Shown in pieces: positions 7,669 to 14,990 of a DNA stretch of 64,000 nt (the stretch's first letter is position 1; each line of letters begins with the position of its first letter). This DNA is from Burkholderiales bacterium. Lineage in GTDB: Bacteria; Pseudomonadota; Gammaproteobacteria; Burkholderiales; Burkholderiaceae_C. A program made the position numbers and the translations under genes. The DNA lies in the NCBI GenBank assembly GCA_030604135.1, contig JAUVWL010000005.1, positions 1 through 64,000 on the forward strand, written 5' to 3'. The notes under the pieces were generated by a model. It did no database searches and had not been told where the DNA came from. It saw nothing but the letters and a program-made list of their open reading frames with translations.

Positions 7669-9768
7669 ATGGCCCAGTCCATCCGCGATGACAACGACAC
7701 ATCCAACCCCTCCCAGACCCCGACCCTGACCGAGCTGGTCGATCAGGCCATTGCCCGTGACCCACAGCGGCGGCGCCTGCTCAAGAGTGGCATGGGCCTG
7801 GCCGCCCTGCCGTTTCTGACCGGGCTGACCGCCTGCGGAGGTGGTGGACTCGACGAAACCCTGGGCAAAGGCAAGCCAGGCGTGACACCAGGCAAAAAAC
7901 CGGACGAGAACATGCTCGGCTTCCGTGCGGTCCCGGTCAACAGCGGCGACGTGGTCACCGTGCCCGAAGGCTATACCGCCGAGATTCTGAACAGCTGGGG
8001 CGACCCGCTGTTCGCCAACAGCCCCGACTTCCGCGGTGATGCCAGCGAAGGCTGGCAGGAAGCGGAGCTGCAGGTCGGCGACAACCACGATGGCATGAGC
8101 TTCTTCCCCTTCATGGTCAAGGGCAAGGAGAGCAGCGACCAGGGCCTGCTGGTGATCAACCACGAGTACATCAACCCCGAGTACTACTACGCGCCGGAGC
8201 TGCCGGCCGGCGAAGGCGCCTGGTACGAACCCTTCACCTTCGACAAGGTGAAGAAGGGTCTGGCCGGTCACGGCGTGAGCGTGATGGAGGTGCGTCGTCA
8301 GAAGAATGGCCAGTGGACCTACGTCAAGGGTTCGCGCTACAACCGCCGCATCACCGGCTACACCCCGATGGAGGTCACCGGCCCGGCGCGCGGTGCCGAT
8401 GCAATGAAGACCTCTGCCGACCCGGCCGGCACCGAGGTGCTGGGCACGCTGAACAACTGCGCCAATGGCCAGACCCCCTGGGGCACCTACCTGACCTGCG
8501 AGGAGAACTCGAATGGCTACTTCGGCTGGAACGGTTCGCACAGTCGCACCGCCGCCGAAGCCCGTTACGGCTACAGCCAGAACGGTTTTGGCTACATGTG
8601 GCACACCCAGGACCCCCGTTTCGACCTGAACGCCAACCCCAATGAACCCAACCGTTTCCACTGGGTGGTGGAGATCGATCCGTTCGACCCGACCAGCAAG
8701 CCAAAGAAGCGCACCGCCCTGGGCCGCTTCAAGCACGAGAACATCGAGATCGTGGTCGGCAAGGACAACACGGTGGTGGCCTACTCGGGCGACGACGAGC
8801 GCGGCGACTACATCTACAAGTTTGTCTGCGACCGCAAGCTGGTGCCCGGCAACAACGCGAAGAACCGCGACATCCTCGACAGCGGCACACTGTATGTGGC
8901 CCGCTTCGACATCGGTGAGGTGGAGGGCGACGGACAGGGCACGGGGGTGTGGATTGCGCTGAAACACGGCCAGAACGGCCTGACGGTGGAAAACGGCTTC
9001 GCCGACCAGGCCGACATCCTGGTGCGCACCCGCATGGCCGCCGACTTCGTGGGCGCCACCCGCATGGACCGCCCTGAGTGGATCGCAGCCAACCCGAAGA
9101 AGCTGGGTGACGTGTACATCGCCCTGACCAACAACACCAACCGCGGGACCACCTTCCCGGTCGACGAAGCCAACCCGCGCGCAGGCAACGCCTGGGGCCA
9201 CATCCTGCGCTGGAGTGAAGCCAAAGGCGATCCGAAGTCGCTGAACTTCACCTGGGACATCTTCCTGCTGGCCGGCAACCCGCTGGCTTTCCCGGACCGC
9301 AACGACCCGCGCTCGGGTTCGCCCAACATCACCGTCGACAACATGTTCAATTCGCCCGACGGCCTGTATTTCGACACAGGGGGTCGCCTCTGGATCCAGA
9401 GCGATGGTTCCTTTGCCAACACCGGCAATTTCCTGGGCCAGGGCAACAACCAGATGCTGGCCGCCGATGTCGAGACCGGTGAGGTGCGCCGATTCCTGGT
9501 CGGCCCCTCGGGCTGCGAGATCACCGGCCTGGCTTTCACGCCCGACCGCAAGACCATGTTCGTCAACGTGCAGCACCCGGGTGAACTGGGTTCGCACCCG
9601 AACCGCCCTGCTGGCTATGGTGACGAACAGGTCGCCCGCGACCCGACCGCCTTCTCCATCTGGCCGGCCAGCCAGAGCAACCCGCCCGCCAACCGGGCCG
9701 ACGCCGGTCGGCCGCGTTCGGCCACCGTGGTGGTGCGCCGCAGGGACGGGGGCGTGATCGGCGCCTGA
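7669..9768 (+). CDS. phoX: PhoX-family (DUF839) alkaline phosphatase, Tat lipoprotein-like
   Basis: 699 residues. PhoX enzymes are Ca2+/Fe3+-dependent alkaline phosphatases that release phosphate from organic esters outside the cytoplasm under Pi limitation. The N-terminus has a twin-arginine-type region (QRRRLLKSGMGLAALPF, about 35-51) and then LTAC, a lipobox-like Cys, suggesting Tat export and possible lipid anchoring. Family features include GYTAEILNSWGDPLF, NHEYINPEYYY, LNNCANGQTPWGTYLTCEEN (about 260-280) and KHENIEIVV. The ATG at 7669 has an AGGAG-type ribosome site. It could be another DUF839 member with a different substrate. Confidence 0.85.
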   Translation: MAQSIRDDNDTSNPSQTPTLTELVDQAIARDPQRRRLLKSGMGLAALPFLTGLTACGGGGLDETLGKGKPGVTPGKKPDENMLGFRAVPVNSGDVVTVPEGYTAEILNSWGDPLFANSPDFRGDASEGWQEAELQVGDNHDGMSFFPFMVKGKESSDQGLLVINHEYINPEYYYAPELPAGEGAWYEPFTFDKVKKGLAGHGVSVMEVRRQKNGQWTYVKGSRYNRRITGYTPMEVTGPARGADAMKTSADPAGTEVLGTLNNCANGQTPWGTYLTCEENSNGYFGWNGSHSRTAAEARYGYSQNGFGYMWHTQDPRFDLNANPNEPNRFHWVVEIDPFDPTSKPKKRTALGRFKHENIEIVVGKDNTVVAYSGDDERGDYIYKFVCDRKLVPGNNAKNRDILDSGTLYVARFDIGEVEGDGQGTGVWIALKHGQNGLTVENGFADQADILVRTRMAADFVGATRMDRPEWIAANPKKLGDVYIALTNNTNRGTTFPVDEANPRAGNAWGHILRWSEAKGDPKSLNFTWDIFLLAGNPLAFPDRNDPRSGSPNITVDNMFNSPDGLYFDTGGRLWIQSDGSFANTGNFLGQGNNQMLAADVETGEVRRFLVGPSGCEITGLAFTPDRKTMFVNVQHPGELGSHPNRPAGYGDEQVARDPTAFSIWPASQSNPPANRADAGRPRSATVVVRRRDGGVIGA

Positions 9769-9822
9769 CCCCCTTTGCTTTAGGGAAGCCGTGGGACGAG
9801 AACAGCCTGCTACGGCATTGAT

Positions 9823-9849
9823 GGGGAAGGCGACTGCCTTCCCCTTTTT
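9823..9849 (+). terminator. Rho-independent terminator of phoX
   Basis: Perfect 9-bp stem GGGGAAGGC / GCCTTCCCC with a GACT loop, followed by TTTTT. It lies 55 bp after the phoX stop. On the other strand no T-run follows. Confidence 0.92.
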
Positions 9850-9889
9850 CGCTATTGAATGGCAGGGCCAGGCAATCTGGCCGTGGCAC

Positions 9890-11116
9890 TCAGTAGACCG
9901 GTAATGGCCGTTCAGGCATCTGGCTTACCTGCTGGTTGAGCAGATCGGACCACAGAGCTTCGACCTGTGCAGCCACTTGCCGCCAGTCGTTGCCGGCCAC
10001 CTGCAGCCGGGCTTGCTCACCTGCCATGCGCAAGGCCTTCGGGTCTTCGGCCAGCGCCACGGCCTGGGCCAGGTAGGCATCCCCATCACCAGCGCGCACC
10101 AGCCAGCCGCTACAACCATGATCGATCCACTCGGCCGCCGCCGCCACGTCGAAAGCCAGCACCGGCAGGCCACTGGCCATCGCTTCCAGCGTCACGTTGC
10201 CAAAGGTCTCGGTGAGGCTGGGAAAGAGCAGGAGGTCGGCGCTGGCATAGCAGACCGCGAGTTCATCGTGATTGCACTGCCCCAGGAAGATGGCTTGCGG
10301 ACAGCGCCTCTCCAGCGCCGCCCGCATCGGACCGTCACCCGCCAGCACCAGGCGTGTGCGTGAATCGCGTGATCGCATGGCTTCGTAGGCACTCACCACC
10401 AGATCCAGGTTTTTTTCGGCCGCCAGCCGCCCCACCGCCAGCAACACGGTCTCGTCCTGGTCGGCGCCCCAGCGCTGGCGCAGGCACTCGTCGCGGCGCC
10501 CGGGGTGAAACAACCGGGTGTCGATGCCCCGCCCCACCACGCGCACCCGCTCGAAGCCGAGGTTGATCAGGTCGGCGGCCATGGCCCGGGTGGGCGCCAT
10601 GGTCAGGCCAGCCTGGTTGTGAAAGCGGCGCAGGTAGGCCGCAATCGGCTTCTTCAACCAGCCCAGGCCGTAATGGCTGCTGTAGCTGTGGAAGTTGGTT
10701 CGAAAGTCCGAGCTCACCGGCAGCCTCAGCTGCCGCGCCGCCTGCAGGGCTGACCAGCCCAGCGGGCCTTCGGTCGCGATGTGCACCAGATCCGGTCGGC
10801 GGTAGCTCCAGGTGCGCACCAGGGCGCGCCGGGCGGGCAGGCCAAGTTTGAGTTGCGGGTATTTCGGAATCGGCATGCCCCGCATCAGCTTCTCTTCCAA
10901 CCCCTGGTCTTGTGCCCTCTGGTCGCCATGCATCTGCCGTGGTCGCACCAGTTGCACCCGGTGCCCACGGTCGCACAGCGTCTGCACCAGCCGCGACAGC
11001 GTCAGTGCCACCCCGTTGACCTCGGGCGGCCAGGTTTCGGTCACCACCGCCAGATGCAGGCGTGGTTGGCGAGCGGGCAGGTCCTGCAACAGGATGTCGG
11101 GGTCTTGGGGTGTCAT
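9890..11116 (-). CDS. GT4-family glycosyltransferase, possibly lipid-modifying
   Basis: 408 residues with two Rossmann-like halves. The N-terminal part has HLAVVTETWPPEVNGVALTL, and the C-terminal donor site has PSLTETFGNVTLEAMASGLP with the EX7E arrangement typical of GT4 (GT-B fold). This subgroup includes mannosyl- and glucosyltransferases that act on lipids or glycans at the inner face of the membrane. The start at 11116 follows a strong Pho box by 22 bp, which leaves almost no 5' leader. Phosphate-starved bacteria often use such enzymes to make glycolipids in place of phospholipids. That role is inferred from context; the acceptor is unknown. Confidence 0.85.
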   Translation of the reverse strand: MTPQDPDILLQDLPARQPRLHLAVVTETWPPEVNGVALTLSRLVQTLCDRGHRVQLVRPRQMHGDQRAQDQGLEEKLMRGMPIPKYPQLKLGLPARRALVRTWSYRRPDLVHIATEGPLGWSALQAARQLRLPVSSDFRTNFHSYSSHYGLGWLKKPIAAYLRRFHNQAGLTMAPTRAMAADLINLGFERVRVVGRGIDTRLFHPGRRDECLRQRWGADQDETVLLAVGRLAAEKNLDLVVSAYEAMRSRDSRTRLVLAGDGPMRAALERRCPQAIFLGQCNHDELAVCYASADLLLFPSLTETFGNVTLEAMASGLPVLAFDVAAAAEWIDHGCSGWLVRAGDGDAYLAQAVALAEDPKALRMAGEQARLQVAGNDWRQVAAQVEALWSDLLNQQVSQMPERPLPVY

Positions 11117-11138
11117 TGCCTCAGTCTCGCAAGACAAG

Positions 11139-11156
11139 ACAACAGACTGATGACAG
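11139..11156 (-). promoter_or_regulatory. Pho box upstream of the glycosyltransferase gene
   Basis: On the minus strand CTGTCAT (7/7 to consensus), CAGT, CTGTTGT (5/7): the 18-bp PhoB site architecture. It is 22 bp upstream of the ATG, so transcription would start very close to the start codon. Confidence 0.65.
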
Positions 11157-11204
11157 ACCGGTCGTGATGTGTCCGCCACATGCCAGGCGCGTGACACGCC
11201 GCGA

Positions 11205-11222
11205 CTGTCACACCGGTTTCAC
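11205..11222 (+). promoter_or_regulatory. Pho box upstream of the Mpo1-like gene
   Basis: CTGTCAC (7/7 to CTGTCAY), spacer ACCG, GTTTCAC (5/7). A weak -10 (CAACAT, 11233-11238) follows 10 bp later, the usual PhoB-promoter spacing. It lies 49 bp from the Pho box of the divergent glycosyltransferase gene. Confidence 0.6.
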
Positions 11223-11298
11223 GGCATCGACCCAACATGCGCAGGCGCTGGTCCCGCCGTGGCCGGCGTATCGCATCCGACCACACCAGGAGATCCAT

Positions 11299-11904
11299 GT
11301 GAACCGATTCTTCAAGGAGCTTGCCACGCAGCGCTGGGACGACCACCGCTACTACCACCACAGCCGTATCAACCAGGCGCTGCACCTGGTCAGCGCGGTC
11401 AGTTTCGTGCTGGCCTACGCGTGGTTGTTGATCGATCCGGTGGTCTCGGCGTTGATCGCCTGGCTGGTGTCCATGACCACCCGGCAAGTCGGGCACTTCT
11501 TCTTCGAGCCCAAGGGCTACGACGAAGTCAATCAGGCCACGCACGAGCACAAGGAAGCCATCAAGGTGGGCTACAACTTGCAGCGCAAGGTGGTGCTGAT
11601 GGGGCTGTGGGCCTTCATTCCGCTGATGCTGGCCGTCTCACCCGGCGCCTTCGGCCTGATCGAGGCCCACGAGGACTTCAACGGCTATGTGCGCCAGGTG
11701 GGCGCGGCCTGGCTGCTGCTGGGCGTGGGTGGCCTGGTGTTCCGCGTTCTGCAGCTGTGGTACCTCAAGGACCTGCAGACCGGGCTGGTGTGGGCAACCA
11801 AGATCCTCACCGACCCGTTTCACGACATCAAGCTCTACCACCGCGCGCCGCTTCAGCTGCTCAGGGGCGAATGGCTGGACCCCGGGCACGGCCGGGCACG
11901 CTGA
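11299..11904 (+). CDS. Membrane protein, distantly Mpo1/DUF962-like
   Basis: 201 residues with four predicted transmembrane segments. The sequence HHSRINQALHLVSAVSF followed by RQVGHFFFEPKGYD recalls the His/Asn-rich motifs of the Mpo1 (YGL010w, DUF962) family, iron-dependent dioxygenases of fatty-acid alpha-oxidation. The match is by eye and partial. The start is GTG with an AGGAG ribosome site at 11288-11292; the coding frame extends upstream without a better start. A Pho-box-like element precedes it. It converges on the aminotransferase gene. If the Mpo1 relation is real, it would act on membrane lipids. Confidence 0.6.
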   Translation: MNRFFKELATQRWDDHRYYHHSRINQALHLVSAVSFVLAYAWLLIDPVVSALIAWLVSMTTRQVGHFFFEPKGYDEVNQATHEHKEAIKVGYNLQRKVVLMGLWAFIPLMLAVSPGAFGLIEAHEDFNGYVRQVGAAWLLLGVGGLVFRVLQLWYLKDLQTGLVWATKILTDPFHDIKLYHRAPLQLLRGEWLDPGHGRAR

Positions 11905-11907
11905 CCC

Positions 11908-11923
11908 GGTCGCTCCGGCGACC
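11908..11923. terminator. Small hairpin between convergent genes
   Basis: GGTCGC, loop TCCG, GCGACC in the 28 bp between convergent stops. No T-run follows, so terminator function is only possible. Confidence 0.3.
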
Positions 11924-11932
11924 CTTGTGAGG

Positions 11933-13582
11933 TCAGAAGCCGAACCGGGTGCGCAGCAGCTCGCGCAGCACCCGGCGGCGGATCCAGCGGTTGCTCAGGC
12001 CCGGTGGGTTCGCCCACCAGCCCTGCTCCCGCATGTCGCGCCCCGCCTTCACAAAACACGCCACCACCTGCTCGAAAGTGTCGTCTTCCATGCGCAGGCC
12101 GAAGATGAGACGACCGGTACCCACCCAGCTCAAGGCCAGGCCATGCCAGCGCAGGTAGTACTGCAGCATCCAGTTGTAGCGCGAGGCTTCGGTGTAGTTG
12201 ATGGTCCAGATGCTTTGCAGGTGGGCGGCCCGAATCGGCAGGCCTTCGCGTTCCATGGTGTCGTTGAAGTGGCGCGCCCGCGCATCCCAGCGTTCGTCCT
12301 GCCCTTCGTAGGCCGCGAGCAGCTGCGGGTCGTCCAGCCGGTGCAAAAAGGCGGCCATGCCGGCCATGACGTAGGGGTGGGCATTGAAGGTGCCTCGGGC
12401 CAGGCAGAGGTCGGCCGGCCGGTCGTCGCGGTAGCGGCGCATCAGCTCGTGCCGGCCACACAGCACGCCCACCGGGTAGCCGCCGGCCAGCGTCTTGCCG
12501 TAGGTCACCATGTCGGCCTGCACGCCGAAGTAGGCCTGCGCCCCACCGGGTGCCAGCCGGAAGCCCAGGAACACCTCGTCCATGATCAGCACGATGCCCC
12601 GCTCGGTGCACACCTGGCGCAGACGCTGCAGCCAGTCGGTGTAGGCCTGGCGGTCAAAGCCGGCGCTGCGGCTGCTGTCGAGCAGGGCCGAGTCGGCCGG
12701 GGCGTTGCGGTTGGGGTGCATGGCCTGCAGCGGGTTGACCAGCACACAGGCGATGTCGCGCCGGCGCCGCAGCAGCTGCAGGCTGCGCTCGCTCATGTCG
12801 GCCAGCGTGTAGATCTCGCGCGGCGGCATCGGGTTGCCCGGCCCCGGCTGCACGTCGTCCCACCAGCCATGGTAGGCACCGCAGAAGCGCACCAGGTGTT
12901 TGCGACCGGTGTGGTAGCGCGCCAGACGCACCGCCTGCATCACCGCCTCGGTGCCGGACATGTGAAAGGAGACCTCGTCAAGGCCCGAGATGGCCTGCAG
13001 ACGGGCCACGTTGTCGGCCACGCAGGGGTGGTAGGCACCCAGCACCGGCCCGACCGACTCGGCCATGCGCAGCCCTTTGGCCATGCAATCCTTGTAGAAG
13101 TCGACCCCCATCACATTGACGCCATAGGAGCCGGTCAGGTCGATGAAGCGGTTGCCATCCAGGTCGGTCAGGCTGTGCCCCTCCGCGGCGGCCACAAAGG
13201 CCCCCACCGGGAGCTGGCGGCGCACCAGCGGCGCAAACTGGAATGGCACCCGGTAGGCCCCGGTGAGCTGGAGATCGGCCAGACCCTCGCGGGCCTGCCG
13301 GGTCAGCGCCAGGGTGCGTGCATAGCGGCGCGCATAGCCGGTGGCCAGGATTTCAAAGGCGGCCTCACGCCGCCGGGCAACCGACTCATCGGCCCCATCG
13401 CAGCGGAAGAACTCGTCTTCGTCGTAGTGGTAGGCCGGCAGCCAGCGGGCCAGCCGTTTGGCCATGCGCGAGTGGCCCGCCAACGAACGGTGCTTTGCGC
13501 GCGACAGGGCAATCCGCTGGCTGAGCAGTGGCCAGCCCAGGGCCAGCGCGCCCAAAGGCAGCGCGTAGGGAAGAACGGACAT
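11933..13582 (-). CDS. Class III PLP aminotransferase with N-terminal membrane anchor
   Basis: 549 residues, clearly longer than the roughly 430 of related glutamate-1-semialdehyde aminomutases. An N-terminal hydrophobic segment (MSVLPYALPLGALALGWPLL) and a basic, hydrophilic region precede the catalytic domain (about 120-520). PLP-fold signatures are FIDLTGSYGVNVMG, MSGTEAVMQAVRLAR, IVLIMDEVFLGFR (the cofactor Asp) and VTYGKTLAGGYP with the likely Schiff-base Lys363. The membrane anchor suggests a lipid-linked or membrane-bound amine substrate. Its promoter has a Pho-box layout and it is divergent from a psd-family gene. Substrate unknown. Confidence 0.8.
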   Translation of the reverse strand: MSVLPYALPLGALALGWPLLSQRIALSRAKHRSLAGHSRMAKRLARWLPAYHYDEDEFFRCDGADESVARRREAAFEILATGYARRYARTLALTRQAREGLADLQLTGAYRVPFQFAPLVRRQLPVGAFVAAAEGHSLTDLDGNRFIDLTGSYGVNVMGVDFYKDCMAKGLRMAESVGPVLGAYHPCVADNVARLQAISGLDEVSFHMSGTEAVMQAVRLARYHTGRKHLVRFCGAYHGWWDDVQPGPGNPMPPREIYTLADMSERSLQLLRRRRDIACVLVNPLQAMHPNRNAPADSALLDSSRSAGFDRQAYTDWLQRLRQVCTERGIVLIMDEVFLGFRLAPGGAQAYFGVQADMVTYGKTLAGGYPVGVLCGRHELMRRYRDDRPADLCLARGTFNAHPYVMAGMAAFLHRLDDPQLLAAYEGQDERWDARARHFNDTMEREGLPIRAAHLQSIWTINYTEASRYNWMLQYYLRWHGLALSWVGTGRLIFGLRMEDDTFEQVVACFVKAGRDMREQGWWANPPGLSNRWIRRRVLRELLRTRFGF

Positions 13583-13615
13583 GAAAGCAATCTCCTGCGG
13601 TACAGCCGCCCAGAC

Positions 13616-13649
13616 CTTGTATGGCCCTGAAGTGACAAACACATGAAAC
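13616..13649 (-). promoter_or_regulatory. PhoB-type promoter of the aminotransferase gene
   Basis: On the minus strand GTTTCAT, GTGT, TTGTCAC (13649-13632) form a Pho box (5/7 and 6/7). After exactly 10 bp comes TACAAG (13621-13616) as -10, the geometry of PhoB-activated promoters. The 5' leader would be about 27 nt and includes AGGAGA before the ATG at 13582. The box overlaps the psd start codon at 13643. Confidence 0.6.
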
Positions 13650-14539
13650 TCCTGCAACACACCCGTGGTCTTGCGCTGCACGAAGACCTCAACTTCCTGC
13701 TGACCAACCGCATTCCCCGCATCACCGCCACCCATTTCGTCGGCTGGATCAGCCGCATTCGCCACCCCTGGGTCTACCGGCCCTGCCTGTGGCTCTGGAC
13801 CCGGTTCACCTCACTGGACCTCAGCGATGCCCTGCACACCGACTTTCAGAGCCTGCACGAGTGCTTCACCCGTGAACTGCGGCCCGGGGCGCGCCCGGTG
13901 GATGGGTCGGCGTCCGTCGTCGTCAGCCCCAGCGACGGCATCGTGGGCGCCTGCGGGCGCATAGCGTCTGGCGAGTCGGGCCAGCCCCAGGTGTTCCAGG
14001 CCAAAGGCTTCCCCTACCTGCTCGAAGACCTGCTGGGCAACTCGGCACGGGCCCACCACTGGGCCGAACAACTGGCCGGTGGCTGCTTCGTGACACTGCG
14101 CCTGACCTCGGCCATGTACCACCGCTTCCATGCCCCAGACGACGCCCGGCTGACACACGTGACCTACATCAGTGGTGACACCTGGAATGTGAACCCGATC
14201 GCACTGCAGCGCGTCGAGCGGCTGTTCTGCAAGAACGAACGCGCAGTGCTGCACCTGGAACTGGCCAACGGCCAATGGTTGCTGCTGGTGCCGGTGGCTG
14301 CCGTGCTGGTGGCCAGCATGCGGCTGCATGCCCTGGATGTCGCGCTGAACCTGCGCTACCGGGGTCCCAACGAGCTGCCTTGCGAAGCCAGCTACCGTCG
14401 TGGACAGGAAATGGGCTGGTTCGAGCACGGATCCACCATCATCGTGCTGGCACCCGCGGGCATGTCCCTGTTGCCAGGCATCGCCTGCGGGCGCCTTCTG
14501 CGCATGGGCGAAGGGCTGCTGCGAAAGGTCACACCGTAA
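13643..14539 (+). CDS. psd: Phosphatidylserine decarboxylase-family proenzyme
   Basis: 298 residues. Psd decarboxylates phosphatidylserine to phosphatidylethanolamine at the inner membrane; the proenzyme cleaves itself to create a pyruvoyl cofactor. Typical regions are the N-terminal TNRIPRI, FTRELRPGARPVD near residues 75-87, SPSDGIVGACG, and the Tyr/His pair in SAMYHRFHAPDD. The self-cleavage motif reads HGST (Ser264) instead of the usual LGST; Gly-Ser is kept, so processing is plausible. The ATG lies within the Pho box of the divergent aminotransferase gene, so PhoB binding could hinder psd initiation. It may act on a related head group. Confidence 0.85.
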   Translation: MKLLQHTRGLALHEDLNFLLTNRIPRITATHFVGWISRIRHPWVYRPCLWLWTRFTSLDLSDALHTDFQSLHECFTRELRPGARPVDGSASVVVSPSDGIVGACGRIASGESGQPQVFQAKGFPYLLEDLLGNSARAHHWAEQLAGGCFVTLRLTSAMYHRFHAPDDARLTHVTYISGDTWNVNPIALQRVERLFCKNERAVLHLELANGQWLLLVPVAAVLVASMRLHALDVALNLRYRGPNELPCEASYRRGQEMGWFEHGSTIIVLAPAGMSLLPGIACGRLLRMGEGLLRKVTP

Positions 14540-14559
14540 GCCCGAAGACCATCGGCACC

Positions 14560-14599
14560 CGGTCGTGGTCACGTCATCTTCTTGTCATCTTTCGGTCAC
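14560..14599 (+). promoter_or_regulatory. Four-unit tandem Pho-box-like array
   Basis: Heptamers CGGTCGT (14560), ACGTCAT (14571), TTGTCAT (14582) and CGGTCAC (14593) repeat with an exact 11-bp period, matching CTGTCAY at 5, 5, 6 and 6 of 7 positions. A candidate -10, TATCCT, is at 14621-14626, one helical turn further than usual from the last unit. Confidence 0.6.
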
Positions 14600-14681
14600 G
14601 AAATCCGGGCACTCAGCAGCTATCCTAGGTCTAACCCTGCGTACCCCGGTACACACACCATTCATCGTTGGAGAAGCCCCG

Positions 14682-14972
14682 ATGCGAGCCGTCAAGAAAG
14701 CCCGAAAGCTCATTGAGACCGACCCTGGCAACCAGACCGCCCAGACCCTGTCGCGGCTGGTGCTGGCACTGGAATCCGAAACGCCGTTCCAACTGGCCGA
14801 CCTGTACAAACTGGGCTATGAAGACTTCGAACTTGCCCTGGCCGTGATTGGCGAATGGAGGCTGGACCGCTACTACACGAGCAAGGCCGTGCTGCTCGAC
14901 CTGTCCATGCAGGTTGAGCAGAACAATGCGCAGGTGGCCACCGAAACACCGGCAGCAACGGCACCGATGTGA
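14682..14972 (+). CDS. Conserved-looking 96-residue protein of unknown function
   Basis: Small soluble protein, no signal peptide and no Cys. The N-terminus is basic (MRAVKKARKLIE) and the middle reads as alpha-helical with acidic and aromatic residues (DLYKLGYEDFELALAVIGEW). The last 15 residues are Ala/Thr/Pro-rich and probably disordered. A ribosome site GGAGAAG lies 8 bases before the ATG. The four-unit Pho-like array about 85 bp upstream suggests induction by phosphate limitation. It converges on uvrD. No family is recognised. Confidence 0.75.
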   Translation: MRAVKKARKLIETDPGNQTAQTLSRLVLALESETPFQLADLYKLGYEDFELALAVIGEWRLDRYYTSKAVLLDLSMQVEQNNAQVATETPAATAPM

Positions 14973-14990
14973 CTGAACGCCCTGTCCGGG

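Noticed and set aside
7651..9597. 648-residue open frame opposite phoX
   Set aside because: Antisense shadow of a well-supported phosphatase gene; no ribosome site and no recognisable domain.
11687..13630. 647-residue open frame opposite the aminotransferase gene
   Set aside because: Shadow frame; the opposite strand has PLP-enzyme motifs and a ribosome site.
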